The position numbers and the translations under genes were made by a program. From positions 1-33,663 of the forward strand of contig JAXJQH010000132.1 of the NCBI GenBank assembly GCA_036311245.1: a stretch of 33,663 bases of DNA, given 5' to 3'. Below, piece by piece: positions 22,968 to 30,552 of the stretch (position 1 is the stretch's first letter; every line of letters begins with the position of its first letter). The notes under the pieces were generated by a model. It did no database searches. It was given only the letters and a program-made list of their open reading frames with translations, and was not told where the DNA came from. The stretch comes from SIG578 sp036311245 (GTDB lineage Bacteria > Bacillota > Clostridia > Oscillospirales > Ruminococcaceae).

Positions 22968-22989
22968 AAATTTGAAAGTGGGTGCTATG

Positions 22990-23340
22990 ATGCACGATGA
23001 TAAATTATCAGTTCAATCAATGGACTTTGCAGTTTCTATAATAAATTTGGTCAAAGAACTCAAACTCAAAAAAGAAAATATCATCTCCAATCAAATCGGC
23101 AGAAGCGGTACATCTATCGGCGCAAATATCCGCGAGGCGCAATATGCACACGGCAAAGCAGATTTTGTATCAAAACTTCAAATCGCCCTTAAAGAAGCCA
23201 ACGAAACAGGTTACTGGCTTGAACTTTTATATAAGTCAAATTATATTGCCGAAGAACAATATAAATCGTTAGACTCGGCTTGCACCAGTATTCGTGTAAT
23301 GCTGATTTCATCAGTAAACACAGTTAAATCTAAACAATAA
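22990..23340 (+). CDS. Four-helix-bundle protein, S23/23S rRNA intervening-sequence type
   Basis: A 116-residue all-helical protein of the S23 family. Diagnostic segments are SMDFAVSIINLVKEL, NQIGRSGTSIGANIREAQYA and KADFVSKLQIALKEANETGYWLELLYKSNYI. Relatives are encoded in intervening sequences of 23S rRNA genes in Leptospira and Coxiella, as the Avd accessory factor of diversity-generating retroelements, and as orphan genes of unknown role. No retroelement or rRNA is seen here. The start ATG 22990 is chosen because GGGTG lies five bases upstream; an ATG at 22987 and a TTG at 22972 are alternatives. The palindrome array runs into its promoter, suggesting that both travel together. Confidence 0.88.
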   Translation: MHDDKLSVQSMDFAVSIINLVKELKLKKENIISNQIGRSGTSIGANIREAQYAHGKADFVSKLQIALKEANETGYWLELLYKSNYIAEEQYKSLDSACTSIRVMLISSVNTVKSKQ

Positions 23341-23341
23341 A

Positions 23342-23379
23342 AATAGCACCTGATTCCAAAATTGGTTTGAGGTGCTATT
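23342..23379. terminator. Hairpin terminator between the S23-type and Xre genes
   Basis: AATAGCACCT at 23342-23351 pairs with AGGTGCTATT at 23370-23379, and an inner CCA/TGG pairing is possible. It is shared by convergent genes; its minus-strand part overlaps the end of the xre gene. Confidence 0.75.
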
Positions 23380-23575
23380 CTTTTACAAATTCAATTATGT
23401 CGCCAACATTGCAGTCAAGGGCGTAGCAAAGCGCGTCAAGAGTTTTAGTATTTATTGCTTCGCCTTTTTTCATTCTATGCAAAGTATTTGCGGAAAATCC
23501 TTGTTTGAAAATCAAATTATATTCCGTAATTCCCTTTTTAAATAGTGTTTCATAAAACGGCGCATAACTAATCAT
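23375..23575 (-). CDS. Small Xre-family helix-turn-helix regulator
   Basis: A 66-residue Cro/CI-type protein: MISYAPFYETLFKKGITEYN, then a recognition region GFSANTLHRMKKGE and a C-terminal LDALCYALDCNVGDIIEFV. This is the compact form common next to mobile genes and phage-like modules in Firmicutes. ATG 23575 is chosen because GGTGA lies five bases upstream and family members begin with MISY. An ATG at 23581 and longer forms up to 23662 are less likely. It is divergent from the lipoprotein gene, and inverted repeats in the shared region are likely operators. Confidence 0.85.
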   Translation of the reverse strand: MISYAPFYETLFKKGITEYNLIFKQGFSANTLHRMKKGEAINTKTLDALCYALDCNVGDIIEFVKE

Positions 23576-23611
23576 TTTCATCACCATTTTAATATTATCA
23601 TACTTAACCCC

Positions 23612-23663
23612 TTGACTATACTTAAAATATTGAGTATAATTATATTGCTTGAAGTATTTCAAG
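23612..23663 (+). promoter_or_regulatory. Promoter and inverted-repeat operators of the lipoprotein gene
   Basis: TTGACT (23612-23617), a 17-bp spacer and TATAAT (23635-23640) form the promoter. TATACT-N10-AGTATA (23617-23638) spans the spacer and -10, and CTTGAA-GTAT-TTCAAG (23648-23663) lies downstream. ATACTTAA occurs twice, near 23600 and 23618. The neighbouring Xre protein is the obvious candidate binder. Confidence 0.65.
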
Positions 23664-23684
23664 TTAAATTAAGGAGGTTTAAAA

Positions 23685-24290
23685 ATGAAAAAAATATTAG
23701 CGGCAATTTTGGTTTTAGTATTAATGTGTTGTTTTACCGGATGTGGCAGTTTTAATTCATATACTGATGAAGTTGATGGGTTTGGTGGTTGCGATCATTC
23801 GTGGGTAGACGCAAATTGTACTGAACCACAAAAATGCTTGTTATGTGATGAAACTCGTGGAATGGCATTAGGACATAATTATTCAAACGGGTATTGTACG
23901 CGTTGTTCTGCGTCTGATCCAAATTATATTTCTCGTGATGATATTTTTCCTGGCACACCTACACTGGATTTTTCTATGAATTCCGCTGGTGGCATTGAAT
24001 TTTATTGGAAACAAAAATATACTGGCAGTAGAAAAATTAATTATATCACAGTTACATTCACTTTATATGATGCTGTGGGAAATCCTACTCCTGATGACAT
24101 TAAAAGAAAAAGCACAAATAGTGTTAGATTAATTGGTCCTTTTGAACCCAAAGAAACCATAGAGTTCCCTTGTGATGTATTTGTCTATTGTGACGTTTGT
24201 AATAAAATATCTTTCGATTCTTTATATCTTGAGTATTCAGATGGGACAACGGCAACCGTAGATTATGGTTGGCAAAACATAGTGAATTAG
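23685..24290 (+). CDS. Cysteine-rich lipoprotein of unknown function
   Basis: A 201-residue exported lipoprotein. The signal peptide MKKILAAILVLVLMCCFTGC ends in a lipobox-like FTGC with Cys20 the likely lipidated residue. Residues 35-75 carry a zinc-ribbon-like repeat, CDHSWVDANC, then CLLC, GHNY and CTRC, a pattern seen in many Firmicutes surface proteins. The C-terminal half (about 90-200) is predicted beta-rich, with FTLYDAVGNPTPDDIKRKS and LIGPFEPKETIEF, resembling small Ig-like domains of lipoproteins. No enzymatic motif is visible. The start ATG 23685 has AAGGAGG at 23671-23677. Its sequence is AT-rich compared with the surrounding core genes, consistent with an accessory locus. Confidence 0.82.
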   Translation: MKKILAAILVLVLMCCFTGCGSFNSYTDEVDGFGGCDHSWVDANCTEPQKCLLCDETRGMALGHNYSNGYCTRCSASDPNYISRDDIFPGTPTLDFSMNSAGGIEFYWKQKYTGSRKINYITVTFTLYDAVGNPTPDDIKRKSTNSVRLIGPFEPKETIEFPCDVFVYCDVCNKISFDSLYLEYSDGTTATVDYGWQNIVN

Positions 24291-24347
24291 TAAATCAAAC
24301 ACCAACTTTGAATTGGCATCTAAATGGTTCGGAACAGCCAAACAGAT

Positions 24348-24373
24348 AAAACCACCCATCAGGGTGGTTTTTG
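24348..24373 (+). terminator. Terminator after the lipoprotein gene
   Basis: AAAACCACCC at 24348-24357 pairs with GGGTGGTTTT at 24362-24371 and is followed by further Ts. Confidence 0.85.
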
Positions 24374-24454
24374 GCTTTCCCCGACACTTTAAACTGTTCT
24401 TTTTTAATTTAAGTGGCATACTATTATAAATAGCATTATAAAAAGGGGATAGGT

Positions 24455-25858
24455 ATGATTAAAAATATCATTGCATCAGTAAACGATATGCTTTATAGCA
24501 ATATCCTGATAGTTATTCTGGTGCTGGGCGGAGTGTATTTCAGCTTTAAAACAGGCTTTGTTCAATTTCGCCTCATTAAAGAACAGTTTTTAGCAGTAAC
24601 CGAAAAGCCAAAGGACGGCAAAGGAGTTTCCTCGTTTCAGGCGCTGATGGTTTCAACCGCTTCGCGTGTCGGAACGGGAAATATAATTGGTGTTTCCACC
24701 GCGCTTTGCCTTGGCGGCTTCGGCTCAATGCTTTGGATGTGGGTAATTGCTCTTGTTGGCGCGGCTTCGGCGTTTATTGAAAGCACCCTTGCGCAAATTT
24801 ACAAAAAGAGAGGCGAGGATGGAAGCTTCGGCGGCCCTGCCTATTATATTGAGGCGGCGCTGAAAAATCGACCACTCGCTATTATCTTTTCCATTTTTTT
24901 AATTCTTACTTATGGCGTTGGCTTTAATATGCTGACATCATATAATCTGCAGTCCACCTTTGCACCATATGAGTTTTATGATGAAAAGGTAAGTCCTTGG
25001 ATAATAGGCTTTATTATAGCTGCTTTAGTGGCACTCTGCCTTTTTGGCGGCGGTAAACGGATTATAAAAATTACTACACTTATAGTCCCCTTTATGGGAA
25101 TTGCCTATATCCTTGTCGCGCTTGTTATAACCTTAATGAACATAAATGTGTTGCCTATGGTTTTTAAAAGAATATTTACCGAGGCATTTGATTTGAAGTC
25201 GATATTCGGGGGATTTTCAGGCTCCTGCGTTATGTATGGCATAAAGAGAGGACTTTTCAGTAACGAAGCGGGAGTCGGATCTGCCCCCAATGCTTCTGCA
25301 TCCGCCGAGGTAATCCATCCCGTAAAGCAAGGACTTGTTCAGATGCTGTCGGTGTTTATTGACACCATTCTTATCTGCTCAGCCACGGGATTTATGTGTA
25401 TGGTATCGGGCATAGAGCCGAGTAGAGATATATCGGGCGCGCCCTATGTTCAGCAGTCAATCGGAGCAAGTTTGGGTGAATTAGGCCCTGTTTTCATAAC
25501 GGTCGCAATGCTGCTTTTTGCTTTTACCACCCTTTTAGGAAACCTTTTTTATGTTGATAAGGCTTTTCGGTATATTCTCAGAAGAACTCCGAGCAAGCTC
25601 TTTAATGCGATATGCTATGTGGCTGCATCATTTCTGATTTTTCTCGGCGCGGGCTTAAGCGCAGATCTTTTGTGGGATATTGCAGATTTAACAATGGGCG
25701 GTATGGCGCTTATAAATATGCCCGTTACTATTATGCTTTCTAAATATGCTGTGCGGGCGCTCGATGATTACACCTTTAAGCAAAAACTCGGCAAACCTCT
25801 CAATTTTTATGTAAAGGATATCCGCCTTCCACACAAGGTAGACTATTGGCAAAAATAA
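24455..25858 (+). CDS. Alanine/glycine:cation symporter (AGCS family)
   Basis: A 467-residue integral membrane transporter with about eleven hydrophobic segments. Family signatures are FQALMVSTASRVGTGNIIGVS near residue 65, GGPAYYIEAAL, and the conserved KRGLFSNEAGVGSAPNASASA in the second half, which lines the sodium and substrate sites. It probably imports alanine or glycine with Na+ (or H+). The start ATG 24455 has AAGGGG upstream. No clear consensus promoter is seen, although TATAAA-like sequences lie at 24424-24440. It stands alone and ends at a bidirectional hairpin. Confidence 0.95.
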   Translation: MIKNIIASVNDMLYSNILIVILVLGGVYFSFKTGFVQFRLIKEQFLAVTEKPKDGKGVSSFQALMVSTASRVGTGNIIGVSTALCLGGFGSMLWMWVIALVGAASAFIESTLAQIYKKRGEDGSFGGPAYYIEAALKNRPLAIIFSIFLILTYGVGFNMLTSYNLQSTFAPYEFYDEKVSPWIIGFIIAALVALCLFGGGKRIIKITTLIVPFMGIAYILVALVITLMNINVLPMVFKRIFTEAFDLKSIFGGFSGSCVMYGIKRGLFSNEAGVGSAPNASASAEVIHPVKQGLVQMLSVFIDTILICSATGFMCMVSGIEPSRDISGAPYVQQSIGASLGELGPVFITVAMLLFAFTTLLGNLFYVDKAFRYILRRTPSKLFNAICYVAASFLIFLGAGLSADLLWDIADLTMGGMALINMPVTIMLSKYAVRALDDYTFKQKLGKPLNFYVKDIRLPHKVDYWQK

Positions 25859-25871
25859 AACAGTCAATTTA

Positions 25872-25897
25872 AAAATCCACCCGTCAGGGTGGATTTT
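25872..25897. terminator. Bidirectional terminator between the symporter and the sulfatase
   Basis: AAAATCCACCC at 25872-25882 pairs with GGGTGGATTTT at 25887-25897 around GTCA, with A/T-rich flanks on both sides for converging genes. Confidence 0.87.
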
Positions 25898-25904
25898 CAT
25901 TGTG

Positions 25905-27818
25905 TTATTTATGCAGCGAACTTTTACCATTTGCTGAGTATAGCGCATCGGTGCTGTAGCCTTTTCCAAACATAAGGTCATATTGCAGGAGCTTGTGTTT
26001 CTCAAGCCAGCTCTTTAAGTCTATGTCTATCTCGTAGCTTGCATTGCCTTCTGTGTCAAGATAAAGCCCAAGAGCAGTTCCGCGATATGAGCTTTGCTGC
26101 TCTAAGAGATAGTCGAAGAATACGGGCTTGTCTAAATCATACCAATCGCAGACAGAGGGAATGAGCTGATAAAAGCTCATTCGGGGAGCGGTAAAGTTAA
26201 GGTTAGTAAAATTATCCCATATAAAGAATGGCGTGGTGTATTTTTTTGCCATATCGGTAGCGCTTTTTTCGGGGTCCCCCATATATCCGCTCTTCATATA
26301 AATCTCGTCACTGCCGCCAAGTGAGCCTAAGTGGTCACCGAACATACAGATAATAGTCGGCTCAGTAACGGTTGAGAAATATGCAATAAGCTTGTCGAGC
26401 GCAATGTTTGCATCGCGTATTCCCGTTGCGTAGGTGATGAGAATTCCTTCCTGCTCTCTTGTAAGCTCGTCGCAGGAAAGGTGAGCACGGTAATTTTCAA
26501 GATACTGCCCGTCTGTAAATGAGCCGTGATTTTGCATTGAAACCGAGAAATTAAAGAAAGGCTTGCCCGTTTCGAGGTTGGCTTCGTATTCCTGAATTAT
26601 CATCTTGACAAGCTCATCGTCTTTAATAAGACCTCTGCGGCGCAGGGGAGCAACAAAATCCTCCTCAGCCAGAAACTTGTCAAATCCCATATTGGGGTAA
26701 GCCACATCTCTGTTCCAGAACTGCTTTCCATAGGAATGAATAGCTACCGTGTTGTAGCCAAGCTCCTTTAAGAAGCGCGGATAACTTACCGTTTCGGTGT
26801 TAAAGTACTGCTGATATGGGGTGCACCCTGCAGGCAGGTTTGCCATTGAAAAGCCTGTTAAAACCTCAAACTCTGAGTTGCAGGTGCCTCCGCCGAACTG
26901 CGCTCCCAAAAGCGTTCCCGAAACATAGCGCTCTTTAAGCGCGTTGGTAGCGCCGAAAATATCATCATAGTATGTAACATTTTCACAAAGCGAAATATCA
27001 GCATAGGATTCACTCATAAGGTAAATGATATTAGGCTTTATCTTTTCTTCAGTAGACTCATCGGTTTTAACTGCGGAAACCGCCTCACTTACCGAGGTTA
27101 CATTGTAATCAGCGGGTTTTTCGGGTAGAATATACTTTGTGTTCATAACAAAGGACTGAACAAAGCCGTTTCTTCTGCAGGCAGCCGCCTGACGAAACGC
27201 GCTTTCCTTTATCCCAAAAAAGTCCATAACCGCAGAGTTGTTGAGAACAAATAAAAGGTAACAAGAGAGCACCGCAAAGCTGGAAATAGCTTGTATGCTG
27301 ACATTTATTCTGCGTTTTTTGGTTTTTGGAGCTTTGGGGATAAGTTTATTTTTAAACAAAACAATGTGTAAAATTAGGAGCAGAACAAAAAGTCCGATTA
27401 CAACTCCAAAAGAGGTATACATTGCTGCGGTGGGAACAAGCTGCATCTCACTTGATATATCCGCCGCCTCAGAAGCGATACCGAGATCCCAAGGATAGAG
27501 CGGCTCGCTGCGATATGAGCTTTTAAAATAGCAGGCGGTAGAAAGTCCCAAATCAATAATGCCTAAAATAAGAATAGGGAAATCTATTCTCCGCATAATT
27601 GCGAAAAGAAAGAACATTATGAAAAAGAAAAAAATCGAGGTAAAGAAAAATGGATAGGGATAGCTGCCTACCCAATTTATCGCCGCTACAGCATCGCCTC
27701 GCACCACCCACTCGGTAAAAAAGGTCAGCACAAGCGAAAAAAGCATAAGAATAAGAACTCGCACAATAGTTATATCGTGTTTTTTTATAAAACGGGCGCA
27801 TCTTTCTTTAAGTTTCAT
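25905..27818 (-). CDS. LTA synthase family membrane sulfatase
   Basis: A 637-residue polytopic protein. Five hydrophobic segments (about residues 17-37, 55-75, 78-97, 133-155, 175-192) precede an extracellular sulfatase domain from residue 263. Catalytic features are Glu270 (IIYLMSESYAD), the nucleophile Thr312 (GGGTCNSEFEVLTG), His431 (QNHGSF) and Asp495/His496 (MFGDHLG). The architecture is that of LtaS, which polymerises glycerol phosphate from phosphatidylglycerol into lipoteichoic acid, although phosphoethanolamine or other glycan-modifying roles occur in the family. It begins 16 bp after the AraC gene with AAAGGAGAT, so the two form an operon. Confidence 0.92.
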   Translation of the reverse strand: MKLKERCARFIKKHDITIVRVLILMLFSLVLTFFTEWVVRGDAVAAINWVGSYPYPFFFTSIFFFFIMFFLFAIMRRIDFPILILGIIDLGLSTACYFKSSYRSEPLYPWDLGIASEAADISSEMQLVPTAAMYTSFGVVIGLFVLLLILHIVLFKNKLIPKAPKTKKRRINVSIQAISSFAVLSCYLLFVLNNSAVMDFFGIKESAFRQAAACRRNGFVQSFVMNTKYILPEKPADYNVTSVSEAVSAVKTDESTEEKIKPNIIYLMSESYADISLCENVTYYDDIFGATNALKERYVSGTLLGAQFGGGTCNSEFEVLTGFSMANLPAGCTPYQQYFNTETVSYPRFLKELGYNTVAIHSYGKQFWNRDVAYPNMGFDKFLAEEDFVAPLRRRGLIKDDELVKMIIQEYEANLETGKPFFNFSVSMQNHGSFTDGQYLENYRAHLSCDELTREQEGILITYATGIRDANIALDKLIAYFSTVTEPTIICMFGDHLGSLGGSDEIYMKSGYMGDPEKSATDMAKKYTTPFFIWDNFTNLNFTAPRMSFYQLIPSVCDWYDLDKPVFFDYLLEQQSSYRGTALGLYLDTEGNASYEIDIDLKSWLEKHKLLQYDLMFGKGYSTDALYSANGKSSLHK

Positions 27819-27834
27819 TGGTATCTCCTTTGTT

Positions 27835-28698
27835 TTAAGGGGTTTGCTGACTTACATCGTTTATAGACAGCTCTTTTGTATAATGCGAGGGAGGAACGCC
27901 CTTAAGCTTTTTAAATACCCTCGAAAAATACAGCTGATCGTCAAACCCAACCGAGCTTGCGATTTCGCCTATGGATAGCGGTGAAGTCCTAAGTAAATTA
28001 CAGGCCTGATTTATGCGAAACTGAGTAAGATATTCATTAGGAGAAAGTGAAAGGTGCTTCACAAATATTCGGTATAAATGGCTGCGGCTTAGTCCAACGT
28101 GGTCGGCAATGTCCGAAACATCAATAGAGTTTGAGAAATTGCGCTGAATGAATTTGATTGCATTTTTAACATAAAGGCGCGCAGACGATGATTCGGGCTG
28201 TTTTTTAGGGGCGGCCTTTATCATTATTGAAAAGGCTTCAAACAGCTTGGAAACTGTCATTGTTTCTTGCTCGGCGCTTGTTTCAAAATTTTCGTAAATG
28301 CTGATAAAAGCCTTCTTTAAGCGCATTAGCTCGTCAGAGCTGAGCGTTATAACGGGACTATCCTCTTCAAACGCAGTTAGGTCAACAAGCCTTGAGGCAT
28401 CTGCTCCGTTAAACCCGACCCAGCAGTATTCCCAAGGGTCATTTTCATCGGCACGATAGGAAACAAGTGTTTGTGGATAGATGATAAAGGCGCTGCCTGC
28501 CGACAGCGTGTAGGTTTCGTCACCGACTGTGTAATAGCCCTTTCCGGAAACCACTAAATGTATAAGGTAAAAGCTGCGCACGGCGGGACCCCAAAAATGC
28601 CCCCCGCTGCACTGCTGGTGTCCGCTGTTGTAAACATTAAGACCAACATTTTCAAGCATAGGGGAATATAGAGAATGTTTAAAATACTTCTGTTTCAT
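27835..28698 (-). CDS. AraC family regulator with N-terminal cupin sensor
   Basis: A 287-residue regulator. The N-terminal cupin (about 20-110, with HLVVSGKGYYTVGDETYTL and AFIIYPQTLVSY) is the sugar-sensing arm type. The C-terminal double HTH reads VSDIADHVGLSRSHLYRIFVK and SIGEIASSVGFDDQLYFSRVFKK with the final GVPPSHY. ATG 28698 is chosen over GTG 28710, which lies in the ribosome binding site GGGTGAT. It is divergent from galactokinase and co-transcribed with the LTA-type synthase, so either could be its target; a galactose- or glycoside-responsive role is inferred from galK. Confidence 0.92.
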   Translation of the reverse strand: MKQKYFKHSLYSPMLENVGLNVYNSGHQQCSGGHFWGPAVRSFYLIHLVVSGKGYYTVGDETYTLSAGSAFIIYPQTLVSYRADENDPWEYCWVGFNGADASRLVDLTAFEEDSPVITLSSDELMRLKKAFISIYENFETSAEQETMTVSKLFEAFSIMIKAAPKKQPESSSARLYVKNAIKFIQRNFSNSIDVSDIADHVGLSRSHLYRIFVKHLSLSPNEYLTQFRINQACNLLRTSPLSIGEIASSVGFDDQLYFSRVFKKLKGVPPSHYTKELSINDVSQQTP

Positions 28699-28790
28699 AA
28701 AATCACCCACTTTCTACCCATTATAGCATCTTAGGCTTTAAAGCGCAACAATAATCCATAAAAATTAACAATTTAATAAATCTACATTTA

Positions 28791-28819
28791 TTGACACTAA
28801 AAAAATGATAAAGTATACT
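28791..28819 (+). promoter_or_regulatory. sigma-A promoter of galK
   Basis: TTGACA at 28791-28796, a 17-bp spacer and TATACT at 28814-28819, within the divergent region shared with the AraC gene. Confidence 0.8.
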
Positions 28820-28848
28820 TAATAAAGACTGTTTTGGAGGTAGTAACT

Positions 28849-30135
28849 GTGAGTAACATTTGTTTATTAATGGAGCAAATTTCAAAAGGCACCTTTGACA
28901 GCACATTTGAGCTTCTTTACGGAAAAGATAAGGGTGTGCTTTGCTATCAAAGAAAAAGATATCTGGATGCCCTTTTAGAATTTTCAAAGCTTTATCCCCA
29001 AAAAACAGATGTTTGCATTTTTTCTGCTCCCGGCAGAACAGAGATTTGCGGAAATCACACCGACCATAATAATGGAAAAACCCTTTCTGCAGCTATAAAT
29101 CTAGATGCGATTGCGGTTGCCGCAAAAGATGAGCAGAGCATAGAGGTTTGCTCCCAAGGCTTTGCCCCCGATAGAATAGAGCTTTGCGATATAGAATATA
29201 AAGAAAACGAAAAAAATAGCTCAAGAGCTCTTATTAAAGGCGTCTGCAGCGGATTTAATGAGCGCGGCTTTAAATATGGCGGTTTTGTTACCTACACAAC
29301 CTCTGATGTTTTAAAAGGGTCGGGAATATCAAGCTCTGCGGCATTTGAGGTGCTGCTTTGCACCATAGAAAATTATTTTTATAATAACTCGGGTATTGAC
29401 GCTGTAACTATAGCTAAAATAGCACAATATGCCGAAAACAAGTTTTTCGGAAAACCTTGCGGACTTTTAGACCAGATTTCCAGCTCCGTCGGAGGATTTA
29501 TAACGGCTGATTTTGAAAGCCCAAATAATCCTGAAATAGAAAAGATAGAGTTTGATTTTGAAAAAAGTGGCTATGTGCTCTGCATTGTAAATACAGGCGG
29601 CAGCCATGAGGATTCAACACACGAATATGCCGCTATCCCCGCCGAAATGAAGGCTGTTGCAGAATTTTTCGGCAAACAAACTCTGCGAGAATTAAAGAGA
29701 GAAGATATAAGACATAGCGCAAAGGTGCTGCGCGAAAAGATCGGAGATAGAGCTATTCTTCGCGCTATGCATTTCTTTGATGAAAACGATAGAGTAGATA
29801 GCCTTTCAAAAGCGCTTAATGAAAATGACTTTAGTGAGGCACTAAAGCAAATCCGCCGCTCGGGCAGGTCATCGTTTATGTACCTTCAGAATGTTTACAG
29901 CAGCACTCTCCCCGCCGAGCAGGGACTTTCTCTCGCACTTTCTTTAAGTGACAGTATACTTGAGTATGATGGCGCATTCCGCGTTCACGGCGGTGGATTT
30001 GGCGGAACAATAGAGGCATTTGTTCCGAAGAATATGCTCACTGAATACAAAAAATGTATGGATGATGTATTTGGCGAGGGCGCGTGTATTGCTTTAAATA
30101 TCAGAAAACAAGGCGGAACACTTGTAATAGAGTAA
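28849..30135 (+). CDS. galK: Galactokinase (GHMP kinase)
   Basis: A 428-residue GHMP kinase phosphorylating galactose to galactose 1-phosphate for the Leloir pathway. APGRTEICGNHTDHNNG is the galactokinase signature (usually GRVNLIGEHTDYNGG). GSGISSSAAFEVL is the phosphate-binding loop, LDQISSSVGG carries the catalytic Asp, and RVHGGGFGGTIEAF is the third GHMP motif. The first 60 residues are longer than in Escherichia coli GalK, as in several Clostridia versions. The start is GTG 28849 after GGAGGT at 28836-28841; TTG 28834 is rejected. No galT or galE is adjacent. Confidence 0.93.
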   Translation: MSNICLLMEQISKGTFDSTFELLYGKDKGVLCYQRKRYLDALLEFSKLYPQKTDVCIFSAPGRTEICGNHTDHNNGKTLSAAINLDAIAVAAKDEQSIEVCSQGFAPDRIELCDIEYKENEKNSSRALIKGVCSGFNERGFKYGGFVTYTTSDVLKGSGISSSAAFEVLLCTIENYFYNNSGIDAVTIAKIAQYAENKFFGKPCGLLDQISSSVGGFITADFESPNNPEIEKIEFDFEKSGYVLCIVNTGGSHEDSTHEYAAIPAEMKAVAEFFGKQTLRELKREDIRHSAKVLREKIGDRAILRAMHFFDENDRVDSLSKALNENDFSEALKQIRRSGRSSFMYLQNVYSSTLPAEQGLSLALSLSDSILEYDGAFRVHGGGFGGTIEAFVPKNMLTEYKKCMDDVFGEGACIALNIRKQGGTLVIE

Positions 30136-30148
30136 AACAAAAAGGGAA

Positions 30149-30457
30149 GTGACACAAGGTGAGCGCGGCATCGGCAATAAAAAACACGATGTTGATATGA
30201 CCGAGGGCAGTATAGTTCGTCATATTGTATATTTTGCTCTGCCGCTTCTTGCAGGAAAAAGCCGCGTTCCTATGGTTATTATCCTTATTTTGTTTGTGTT
30301 TTTCAGACAGGCGTAGCTTTTTGTAGTGGCAAACTTTATTTCAAACACATTTGTTCCCATCGCGCTCGGCTACCCCGCAGGGTGGATACTGCGCAGTATA
30401 ATTACAGTTATCTATTATAAAGCCACCCCGCTAAACTCAATAAAGCTGGTTGATTAA
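30149..30457 (+). pseudogene. MATE efflux transporter remnant (internal deletion plus stop)
   Basis: The reading frame from GTG 30149 begins like a MATE transporter (DMTEGSIVRHIVYFALPLLAG). It then jumps without frameshift to a C-terminal MATE segment (SRVPMVIILILFVFFRQA, LFVVANFISNTFVPIALGYP, AGWILRSIITVIYY) and ends at TAA 30455-30457. Most of the roughly 450-residue protein is missing. A TAG at 30314-30316 also interrupts the frame where relatives usually have Tyr (RQVYLF-like). Intact members export drugs or toxic cations with Na+ or H+. It lies 13 bp after galK. Confidence 0.85.
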
Positions 30458-30491
30458 TCTCCCCTAACAGATAAACTTATGAAAGTATATA

Positions 30492-30523
30492 AAAAAACGC
30501 TCTCCTTGCAGAGAGCGTTTTTT
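30492..30523. terminator. Bidirectional terminator between the MATE remnant and the P-type ATPase
   Basis: AAAAAACGCTCTC at 30492-30504 pairs with GAGAGCGTTTTTT at 30511-30523. Confidence 0.9.
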
Positions 30524-30552
30524 GTTTTTTAGAAAATCTAAAATAGTAGAAC

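Noticed and set aside
22972..23340. Diversity-generating retroelement (Avd-like protein)
   Set aside because: The S23-type fold fits Avd, but no reverse transcriptase, template repeat or variable repeat is visible nearby.
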